Of a stretch of 55,938 bases of DNA, positions 49,740 through 55,938 are shown in pieces. This stretch comes from an uncultured marine group I thaumarchaeote (GTDB lineage: Archaea; Thermoproteota; Nitrososphaeria; Nitrososphaerales; Nitrosopumilaceae), in the NCBI GenBank assembly GCA_902608175.1, contig CACLNC010000002.1:1-55938 (forward strand). The letters run 5' to 3'. Made by a program: the position numbers and the translations under genes. Below the pieces are notes generated by a model, which worked only from the letters and a program-made list of their open reading frames with translations, was not told the origin of the DNA and did not search any database. Every line of letters starts with the position of its first letter. Position 1 is the first letter of the stretch.

Positions 49740-50294
49740 ATGCCTAGATTTGATAAACCAACAAGAGATGAGGTATTAGCCAAATATGAAAAAGACTACA
49801 TGGAAAGGCTTGCGGCAGATGGAAAAATTGAATTAACTGAAAAAATGTCTGCAGAGTTGGCAGAAAATGCAATAACATTTGATGATTACGAAAAAGAGTA
49901 TCTTGAAAGATATGAAAAGGGTCAAACCGTAGAAAAAACATCAGAAACAGTAGAACCTGAGACAGTAAATTTGGGTGGTGCAATGCCGAAGGGTTGGAAG
50001 CCAGCAACTGAACCAAGCATTACTAAAGTAGAAGAGACTGTTGCTAAAGTTGATAATGAAATTGATGATCTTAAAAAAGAACTAACTGAGTTGACAGTTG
50101 AACTTGAATCAGAAAGAAAAGAGCTCAAAAGTATAAAGCCAAAGAAAAAACCTAGTGCAAAGAAGACAGGTAAAAAGAAACGATCGGTGAAGACAAAGAA
50201 AAAACCTAGTGCAAAAAAGACAGGTAAAAAGAAACGATCGGTGAAGTCAAAGAAAAAACCTAGTGCAAAGAAGACAGGTAAAAAGAAACGTTAG
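49740..50294 (+). CDS. Lysine-rich histone H1-like protein with tandem tail repeats
   Basis: 184 residues from ATG 49740; a TATA-like TTATTTAAATTC 28 bases upstream supports this start over an earlier in-frame ATG that overlaps the transporter. Residues 1-135 are acidic and helical, with a possible coiled coil (DNEIDDLKKELTELTVELES). The last 50 residues are almost only Lys, Ala, Ser, Pro, Thr, Arg and Gly, in three 18-residue repeats around KKKPSAKKTGKKKRSV. This resembles the tail of eukaryotic H1 and bacterial H1-like proteins and should bind DNA or RNA. No known family for the N-terminal part. Confidence 0.7.
   Translation: MPRFDKPTRDEVLAKYEKDYMERLAADGKIELTEKMSAELAENAITFDDYEKEYLERYEKGQTVEKTSETVEPETVNLGGAMPKGWKPATEPSITKVEETVAKVDNEIDDLKKELTELTVELESERKELKSIKPKKKPSAKKTGKKKRSVKTKKKPSAKKTGKKKRSVKSKKKPSAKKTGKKKR
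50141..50294 (+). repeat. 54-base tandem repeat encoding the lysine-rich tail
   Basis: CCTAGT recurs at 50151, 50205 and 50259, a 54-base period, with nearly identical units (the last one cut short by the stop). The frame is kept, so copy number could vary between strains. Confidence 0.9.
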
Positions 50295-50297
50295 TGA

Positions 50298-51056
50298 TTA
50301 TCTTAATCCCCATCTTGACATTACTTTGTATTCTAATTTTTTGAATACAAATCCATCAATTAGTATTCCAATACCCATTATTACTAGCATCATTGCAATA
50401 ACTTGAGAAACATCGTTTAGTTGTCTTCCTACATTTAGTAAGAAACCAAGACCCAAAAATGAAAATAGTAATTCTGCTCCTATTACTCCTCTCCATGCAA
50501 ATGCCCAACCTTGCTTAAATCCAGAAATCATGTATGGAAACGCTGCAGGAATTAAAACTGTTGTAACTAATTGACTTCCTTTTGCACCCATATTTCGTGC
50601 TGCTTCAATATATGATGGATCTATGTTTTTCACCCCAGTATACGTATTGATAGTAACCGCAAATATTGCACCTATTGCTGTTACAAAAATAATTCCAGAA
50701 TCTGTTAATCCAAACCAAAGAATTGCAAGTGGAACCCAAGCTATTGATGGAATTGATTGTAATCCAAGTACTAATGATCCAATTGTTTGATTTACTGTCT
50801 CAACACGTGCCATAAATATACCAAGTATTAGTCCTCCACTTATTGCGATTGACAAACCAATGATAAGACGTAACATGCTTGTTCCAATACCATAAAACAA
50901 GCTTCCGTCAGAAATACCATAAACTAGATCTTCTGCAACCTCAATTGGTGATGGAAAAATGTTATCAGGCCATACATTTGCTGTATCAATTGCTTGCCAA
51001 ACTAGTATAATTGCTATATAAAATATAATTTTTTTACCAAATAGACTTCCTTTCAT
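50298..51056 (-). CDS. ABC importer permease (SsuC/TauC/NrtB type)
   Basis: 252 residues, about six membrane helices. The EAA-like cytoplasmic loop is EAARNMGAKGSQLVTTVLIPAA, the binding site for the ATPase. The general pattern matches permeases of sulfonate, taurine, nitrate and thiamine-precursor importers. It follows the ATPase gene by 5 bases. Its 3' end converges on the lysine-rich gene with a 3-base gap. The substrate cannot be read from this subunit. Confidence 0.92.
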   Translation of the reverse strand: MKGSLFGKKIIFYIAIILVWQAIDTANVWPDNIFPSPIEVAEDLVYGISDGSLFYGIGTSMLRLIIGLSIAISGGLILGIFMARVETVNQTIGSLVLGLQSIPSIAWVPLAILWFGLTDSGIIFVTAIGAIFAVTINTYTGVKNIDPSYIEAARNMGAKGSQLVTTVLIPAAFPYMISGFKQGWAFAWRGVIGAELLFSFLGLGFLLNVGRQLNDVSQVIAMMLVIMGIGILIDGFVFKKLEYKVMSRWGLR

Positions 51057-51061
51057 TTAGA

Positions 51062-51820
51062 TCAGTTTCCTCCTACTTCAGGTCTAAGCTCAGACAGAAT
51101 CTTTTGTTGATACTCAATTAAATTTTCATCCTCAGATACACGTGGTCTCTTGTAATTGATATCAAGTATTTTTTTTACAATTGATGGTCTATGACTAAAA
51201 ACTGCAACACGTGATCCAAGAACTGCCGCTTCTGGTACGTTATGTGTTACAAAAATAATAGTCTTCTTTGTTTTCTGCCAAATTAATTGCATTTCCACCA
51301 ATAATAGATCACGTGTTTGTGTATCAAGTGCTGCAAATGGTTCATCCATCAATAATACATCAGGATCCATTACTAATGCTCTCGCTATTGCCACACGTTG
51401 TTTCATACCAGTTGATAATTGGTACGTATAGGAATTTGCAAATTGAGTTAACTGCATCATGTCAAGATATCTTTTTGATATATCATTACGTTCTTCCTTA
51501 GGAATTCCGGCAATTTTTAAACCATACTCTACATTATCCTTAACTGTTAACCATGGAAATAATGCACCTTCTTGGAAAACCATTATACGATCAGGTCCTG
51601 TGTCATCAAGTTTTTTACCATCCAGTAGAATCTCTCCGCCATCTGGCTTTTCCAAACCAGCTAATATTCTAAGGAAAGTAGATTTTCCACATCCAGATGG
51701 ACCAACAACACATATGAATTCGCCATCTTCAACAGTCAAATTCACTCCACCTAAAGCTTTGAGTGGTTTTCCATCATGTTCAAAAAACTTTTCAACGTTT
51801 TTTGCTTCTAGTTTACCCAT
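51062..51820 (-). CDS. ABC importer ATPase (SsuB/TauB/NrtD type)
   Basis: 252 residues. Walker A GPSGCGKST, Q-loop VFQEGALFPW, signature LSTGMKQRVAIARAL, Walker B VLLMDEPFAALD and H-loop FVTHNVPEA are all intact. The signature has T in place of the usual second residue G. It powers import together with the permease (5 bases downstream) and the binding protein (8-base overlap upstream). Start ATG 51820. Confidence 0.95.
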   Translation of the reverse strand: MGKLEAKNVEKFFEHDGKPLKALGGVNLTVEDGEFICVVGPSGCGKSTFLRILAGLEKPDGGEILLDGKKLDDTGPDRIMVFQEGALFPWLTVKDNVEYGLKIAGIPKEERNDISKRYLDMMQLTQFANSYTYQLSTGMKQRVAIARALVMDPDVLLMDEPFAALDTQTRDLLLVEMQLIWQKTKKTIIFVTHNVPEAAVLGSRVAVFSHRPSIVKKILDINYKRPRVSEDENLIEYQQKILSELRPEVGGN

Positions 51821-52841
51821 TTTGTTCTACACCCACTGAGTTTTGTGATATGTTTTCATTATAAAATAATCCATCAAGATTATATCCAGAACGCCCAAGG
51901 TACCCAAGTGAATCTGCCCGTTCTGCAAAAGTGAGTACAGAGTTTTTTATTGGATCAGATGTTATTTCAAGATTTGAAAATGATTCATCAACAATTTTTT
52001 TAGAAAATGTTTTTCCCATATAGTCTTGCATAAATTCATTATAGATCATTTTTGTCTTATCTGGGTTTGAGTTTATCCATTCAGCTGTTTTTTGATTAGA
52101 TAAAATCCATTTTTCAACAGTTTCAGGGTTTTGTTCTATAAAATTTGTCCGACCAATTAATAATACAGATGAAAATTGCTTTTCCGGCCAAAATTGACTT
52201 TCATTGAACAGTCTAACTCCACCAAGTTCCTCTACCAATATTGTTGCCCATGGCTCTGGAACCCATGCTCCATCTATGTCACCCTTAGCAAAAAGCGTAT
52301 AGATATCAGGGTTTGAAATATTTATAACAAAAACAGTCCCACCTTTCTCTACCGGTTCTAATCCATGTGTTGAGAGATAATGTCTAAGTGATACATCCTG
52401 TGTATTACTAATTTGTGGAGATGCAATTCGTTTTCCCTGAAAATTTTCAATTGAATCTAATCCAGAATCTTTTTGAATGATAAAGCTTGCACCACCATTT
52501 GCTGCTCCTGCCAAAATTTTTAGATCTTGACCGTTTGATTTTAAGAAACCATTGATGATTGGTCCTGGTCCCACGTAAGCAAGATCAATTGATTTAGCAA
52601 ATAGTGATTCTATAACTTGTGGACCACTGTCAAATATCTTCACTTCAATTATTTTTTGCTCAGTTAAATTTTCCTGAAAGATGTTATTTTCGATTCCTAC
52701 AATTGGAACTGCATGACTAATGCTAGGAAAAAATGCTACACGTATCTCATTATCAGAATTATCTGTTGAAGTAATATTCAGTATAGCCGCCATCAACACT
52801 ATAGCAGTTAATCCAATGCCGATTACGTATGAAATTTTCAT
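51813..52841 (-). CDS. ABC importer substrate-binding protein (NMT1/SsuA-like)
   Basis: 342 residues. A single N-terminal membrane anchor (about 5-23), with no lipobox cysteine, leads into a periplasmic-binding-type domain. Family features are IRVAFFPSISHAVPIVGIE, DLAYVGPGPIINGF, IASPQISNTQDVSLRHYL and GAWVPEPWATILV. This is the group that binds nitrate, sulfonates, taurine, phosphonates or thiamine precursors; the pocket is not decisive for me. It is the first gene of a three-gene minus-strand operon, divergent from argG. Confidence 0.9.
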   Translation of the reverse strand: MKISYVIGIGLTAIVLMAAILNITSTDNSDNEIRVAFFPSISHAVPIVGIENNIFQENLTEQKIIEVKIFDSGPQVIESLFAKSIDLAYVGPGPIINGFLKSNGQDLKILAGAANGGASFIIQKDSGLDSIENFQGKRIASPQISNTQDVSLRHYLSTHGLEPVEKGGTVFVINISNPDIYTLFAKGDIDGAWVPEPWATILVEELGGVRLFNESQFWPEKQFSSVLLIGRTNFIEQNPETVEKWILSNQKTAEWINSNPDKTKMIYNEFMQDYMGKTFSKKIVDESFSNLEITSDPIKNSVLTFAERADSLGYLGRSGYNLDGLFYNENISQNSVGVEQNG

Positions 52842-52994
52842 AAAACAGCGTTATAATTCTGGGTTAAATAGTAAGCGAATTTTAGCTGGAGCTAGCCCAG
52901 ACTCGGTTTAATTGAGTTAATTTTTTGAATCATGAGCATTGAAAAATGAATAACACAAAAAATAAATTCTAACGTACATTCTCAGATTTGCTCT

Positions 52995-54182
52995 ATGAAA
53001 GAAAAAGCTATATTGGCATTCTCTGGGGGTCTAGATACATCGGTGGTTGTCAAATATCTACAAGAAAAACACAACATGGATGTTGTAACCATTACTGTAG
53101 ATGTTGGACAAGGTGATGATTACAAAAAAATTTCAGCAAAGGCAAAGAAGTTAGGAGTCAAAAAACATTATAATATCGATGCAAAAAAAGAATTTGTCAC
53201 AGATTACATATTTCCAGCCATTAAAGCAAATGCATTATATCAAAAAAAGTATTGTCTGGCAACAGCACTTGCTCGACCATTAATTGCACAGAAAGTTTTA
53301 CAAATTGCAAAGAAAGAAAAGGTTACATCACTTGCGCATGGTTGTTCTGGTAAAGGAAATGACCAAGTAAGGTTTGACTTAACAATGATGGCTGGTTCTA
53401 GTCTTCCTATAATTGCACCAATTAGGGATCTTAACTTGGATAGGGCGACTGAATTAAAATTTGCAAAGAAGCATGGTATTAAAATTGATAATGTCGCAAA
53501 AAAATTTAGTATTGATCAAAACTTATGGGGTCGTGCAATTGAAGGTGGAGTTTTAGAAAATCCAATGAATGAACCACCTGATGATGCTTTTATTTGGGTA
53601 AAAACAAAAAACTTACCAAATAAACCAATCTATCTTAAAATAAAATTTGAGAAAGGGATTCCTGTAGCGATAGATGGAAAATCTATGAATCCAATTAAAT
53701 TAATTGAATACATTAACAAAAAGGCAGGATCAGCTGGTGTTGGAATTATTGATCATATAGAGGATCGTGTTGTGGGAATAAAGTCACGTGAAGTTTATGA
53801 AACACCTGGTGCTGCATGTTTAATTGAAGCACATGCAGATCTAGAAAAAATGGTTCATACAAAACATGAAACAAAATTCAAATCAATGGTAGATGATGAA
53901 TGGTCTTGGCTGGTATACTCTGGTTTATGGGAAGACCCATTGAAAAAAGATCTTGATAAATTCATAGAACAAACTCAAAAACCAGTCTCAGGAATTGTCA
54001 AATTAAGGTTATTCAAAGGAAGTCTTCGTGTAGTTGGAAGAGAATCAAAAAACTCGCTATATAGTCATAAAATTGCAACATATGGAAAAGGTTCTAATTT
54101 TGACCAAAAATTAGCTAAAGGTTTTGTTGAATTATGGGGAATGCAATCAACAGAAGCTAATAAATTACATAACAAAAAGTGA
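52995..54182 (+). CDS. argG: Argininosuccinate synthase
   Basis: 395 residues. The ATP-binding P-loop is AFSGGLDTSVVVKYL. Other family blocks are AHGCSGKGNDQVRFDL and GVGIIDHIEDRVVGIKSREVYE. It joins citrulline and aspartate in arginine synthesis. Start ATG 52995. lysW follows after 8 bases and lysX and argC after that, so the late and early arginine steps are in one operon. The 153-base region upstream separates it from the divergent importer; I see no clear operator there, only a weak CTGGG/CCCAG pair. Confidence 0.96.
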   Translation: MKEKAILAFSGGLDTSVVVKYLQEKHNMDVVTITVDVGQGDDYKKISAKAKKLGVKKHYNIDAKKEFVTDYIFPAIKANALYQKKYCLATALARPLIAQKVLQIAKKEKVTSLAHGCSGKGNDQVRFDLTMMAGSSLPIIAPIRDLNLDRATELKFAKKHGIKIDNVAKKFSIDQNLWGRAIEGGVLENPMNEPPDDAFIWVKTKNLPNKPIYLKIKFEKGIPVAIDGKSMNPIKLIEYINKKAGSAGVGIIDHIEDRVVGIKSREVYETPGAACLIEAHADLEKMVHTKHETKFKSMVDDEWSWLVYSGLWEDPLKKDLDKFIEQTQKPVSGIVKLRLFKGSLRVVGRESKNSLYSHKIATYGKGSNFDQKLAKGFVELWGMQSTEANKLHNKK

Positions 54183-54190
54183 AAAAAAAT

Positions 54191-54358
54191 ATGAAATGCC
54201 CAGAATGTGACGCGAATCTCAGTATTCCTGATGATGCTTCCGTTGGAGAAATAATCTCTTGTAGTGATTGTGGAGCCGACTATGAAATCTCAAAAAGAGA
54301 TGGATCTACAGTTGAACTCAAAGAAGCAGAAACAGTAGGCGAAGACTGGGGAGAGTAG
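54191..54358 (+). CDS. lysW: Amino-group carrier protein LysW
   Basis: 55 residues. A zinc-ribbon core has CPECDANLSI and SCSDCGADYEI, and the acidic C-terminus ends in EDWGE, the signature of LysW. The terminal glutamate gamma-carboxylate carries the substrate amino group during lysine or arginine synthesis. It lies 8 bases after argG, and its TAG stop is directly followed by the TTG start of lysX at 54359. The overall pattern is unmistakable. Confidence 0.97.
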   Translation: MKCPECDANLSIPDDASVGEIISCSDCGADYEISKRDGSTVELKEAETVGEDWGE

Positions 54359-55216
54359 TTGACTGAAATTTGTATTGTGTTTGATCGTCTAAGGTCAGAA
54401 GAAAAAATCCTTGAAAAACAAGCTGTTGAATTAGGTTATGAATCTAAGATGGTTGACGCAAAATCCACTCATTTTAATACAGATAGTGCAAAGAATGATA
54501 ATAATTTTGGTGATGTTGTATTAGAACGTTGTATCAGTTATTATCGTGGACTTCACTTTACTTCTTGTCTAGAATTTCTAGATATTCCTGTAATCAATAA
54601 ATTTGATGTTTCAAATATTTGTGGGAATAAATTACTAACTTCATTACTGCTAAGAAAGAACAATATCCCAACACCAAAAACATATTTCTCTTTTTCTGCA
54701 GATGCAACACGTGAAAATCTAGATAAAATTGGCTACCCTGTTGTAATAAAACCAGTTGTTGGTAGCTGGGGTCGAAATATAATTCCACTAAAAGACAAAG
54801 ATACATCAGAAGCAGTAATTGAACAGCGAGAAATTACTGACGGCCCATTAGATAGAATTTTTTATATTCAGGAACTTGTAGATAGACCACCAAGGGATAT
54901 ACGTGTAATAACAGTTGGTGATAATGCAATTGCTGCAATGTATCGTAAATCATCTGGTGGATTTAAGACCAATATAGCACTTGGAGCTGAGCCAGAGATT
55001 TGTGATATTACAAATGAAATGGAGGACCTATGTGCTAAGACATCAAAAGCAGTTGGTGGTGGTATTTTAGGCATAGATCTGATGGAAGATAAGAAAAAAG
55101 GCTTGGTGGTTAATGAGATCAACAATACTGTTGAGTTCAAAGGACTGATAAAAGTGGCAAAAACCAACATTCCAAAGGAAATGATTGATTTTGCTGTAAA
55201 TTCAATTAAAAAATAA
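54359..55216 (+). CDS. lysX: LysW ligase, ATP-grasp (LysX/ArgX)
   Basis: 285 residues from a TTG at 54359, immediately after the lysW stop. ATP-grasp features are IGYPVVIKPVVGSWGRNI, YIQELVDRPPRDIRVITVGD and the metal-binding end VVNEINNTVEFKG. It joins the amino group of alpha-aminoadipate or glutamate to the C-terminal Glu of LysW. Substrate choice between LysX and ArgX depends on a short motif I cannot score reliably. The argG neighbour favours arginine, and a bifunctional enzyme for both pathways is likely. Confidence 0.93.
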   Translation: MTEICIVFDRLRSEEKILEKQAVELGYESKMVDAKSTHFNTDSAKNDNNFGDVVLERCISYYRGLHFTSCLEFLDIPVINKFDVSNICGNKLLTSLLLRKNNIPTPKTYFSFSADATRENLDKIGYPVVIKPVVGSWGRNIIPLKDKDTSEAVIEQREITDGPLDRIFYIQELVDRPPRDIRVITVGDNAIAAMYRKSSGGFKTNIALGAEPEICDITNEMEDLCAKTSKAVGGGILGIDLMEDKKKGLVVNEINNTVEFKGLIKVAKTNIPKEMIDFAVNSIKK

Positions 55217-55260
55217 AACCAATTAATTAACAATAAATTATAGCAAAACCCGAATGTATT

Positions 55261-55938
55261 ATGCTGAAAGTTGGAATTGTAGGTGCATCAGGATATGTTG
55301 GTGGAGAAGTACTTCGGCTACTGTTAAGTCATCCAGAAGTAGAGGTTTCAACTGTTACATCAAGACAATATGTTGGTGAATATATTCATAGAATCCATCC
55401 AAGTCTCAAAGGTTTCACTGATCTAACATTTTCAGAACTTGACTATGATAAAATGTCTGATCAATGTGATTTAGTTTTTACGGCTGTTCCACATGGAACT
55501 GCAACTGAAATTGTAAAATCATTCTACGATAGAGGTATGAAAATTATTGATCTTAGTGCAGATTATAGATTACATGATGCAAAAGATTATGATAAATGGT
55601 ATGGTTGGGAACACCCACACCCAGATTATTTAGAAAAATCAGTATTTGGAGTACCAGAACTTCATAGAGAACAAATTAAAAATTCACAATTGGTTTCTTG
55701 CCCAGGATGTATGGCAGTAACATCTACACTTGCATTGTATCCATTGATAAAAAATGACATAATTGAAACAGAACACATAGTTGTTGATTCTAAAATTGGT
55801 TCGTCTGGTGCAGGTGCAGGTGGCACGTCTGGCACACAGCATGCAATGAGAGCTGGAGTTATTCGACCATACAAACCTGCAAAGCATCGACATACTGGTG
55901 AAATTGAGCAAGAACTAAGTGAAGTTGCTGGTAAAAAA
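55261..55938 (+). CDS. argC: N-acetyl-gamma-glutamyl-phosphate / LysW-aminoadipyl-phosphate reductase (truncated by window edge)
   Basis: 226 residues visible; the gene runs past the right edge (usual length near 345). The Rossmann motif is VGIVGASGYVGGEVLRLL and the catalytic cysteine is in VSCPGCMAVTST. KIGSSGAGAGGTSGTQHAM is the conserved phosphate-binding block. It reduces the carrier-bound acyl phosphate to the semialdehyde. It follows lysX by 44 bases in the arginine/lysine operon, so the carrier-bound (LysY/ArgC) form is expected. Start ATG 55261. Confidence 0.95.
   Translation, partial: MLKVGIVGASGYVGGEVLRLLLSHPEVEVSTVTSRQYVGEYIHRIHPSLKGFTDLTFSELDYDKMSDQCDLVFTAVPHGTATEIVKSFYDRGMKIIDLSADYRLHDAKDYDKWYGWEHPHPDYLEKSVFGVPELHREQIKNSQLVSCPGCMAVTSTLALYPLIKNDIIETEHIVVDSKIGSSGAGAGGTSGTQHAMRAGVIRPYKPAKHRHTGEIEQELSEVAGKK

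Noticed and set aside
50141-50294. 54-base direct repeats as a mobile or CRISPR-like element
   Set aside because: They encode the in-frame lysine-rich tail and end at the stop codon.
50298-52841. Assigning the ABC importer specifically to nitrate, taurine or sulfonate
   Set aside because: All three subunits fit the broad family but no residue I can read decides the substrate.
52842-52994. CTGGG/CCCAG pair and AGCT repeats upstream of argG as a riboswitch
   Set aside because: The arms are short and far apart and match no riboswitch I know.

Overview
This window is a gene-dense piece of a low-GC archaeal chromosome. The gene content points to an ammonia-oxidizing marine thaumarchaeon of the Nitrosopumilaceae type. 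This lineage call is inferred from the family mix, since no rRNA or amo gene is present. Archaeal markers are TBP, Alba, archaeal-type prolyl-tRNA synthetase, Pth2, type II methionine aminopeptidase, pyruvoyl arginine decarboxylase, Tsr3, the carrier protein LysW, inositol-phosphate synthase, three coenzyme F420 synthesis genes (cofE, cofG, cofH) and secreted proteins with archaeal C-terminal sorting signals. No transposase, phage gene, CRISPR array or rRNA was seen, and no stretch over 300 bases lacks a gene.

Layout. 1-4.4 kb: truncated smc, inositol-1-phosphate synthase, a PAC2 proteasome chaperone, a LysE exporter and Alba with an acidic extension. 4.4-6.7 kb: AMMECR1, MEMO and a VIT/CCC1 metal transporter on one strand. 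6.7-9.8 kb, minus strand: HAD phosphatase, cofE, PHP esterase, TusA and a small acidic protein. 10-14.3 kb: proS abutting tRNA-Val, a UBP zinc finger paired with an M3 peptidase, then a GC-rich hairpin that may be an RNA. 14.4-24.5 kb: CFI-box surface protein, arginine decarboxylase, peroxiredoxin, a CPBP-like membrane protease, tRNA-Thr, a DEAD helicase with an SYGR tail, a run of small lineage-specific proteins and a DUF255 thioredoxin protein. 24.5-28 kb: alcohol dehydrogenase, small proteins and a cupredoxin. 28-36.1 kb, minus strand: msrA, truD, a Vgb-like propeller, pth2, tsr3, an 1110-residue lamin-tail surface protein and a zinc-ribbon membrane protein. 36.2-42.5 kb: tRNA-Pro, map, a DUF1512 protein coupled to a 59-residue zinc ribbon, tbp, a tRNA-binding domain, SRPBCC plus glycosyltransferase, and HtrA. 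42.5-50.3 kb: cofG-cofH, a Ca/Na-type antiporter, a winged-helix regulator with a start-codon palindrome, a second PAC2 protein, purM, an NhaD/ArsB transporter and an H1-like lysine-rich protein. 50.3-52.8 kb: a complete SsuABC/TauABC-type importer. 53-55.9 kb: argG-lysW-lysX-argC for carrier-bound arginine and probably lysine synthesis.

Shared functions. F420 synthesis is split between two loci (cofE; cofG-cofH). The argG-lysW-lysX-argC group is a clear pathway operon. Translation and RNA maintenance genes (proS, pth2, truD, tsr3, map, DEAD helicase) are scattered among envelope and redox genes. TATA-like boxes lie about 25-30 bases upstream of the three tRNAs and of several start codons, which suggests many leaderless mRNAs.

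The best leads for undescribed biology are the AMMECR1-MEMO-VIT cluster, the palindrome over the winged-helix start codon, two proteins with unusual low-complexity nucleic-acid-binding tails, Alba with an acidic arm, the UBP-finger/M3-peptidase pair and the GC-rich hairpin near 14.27 kb.
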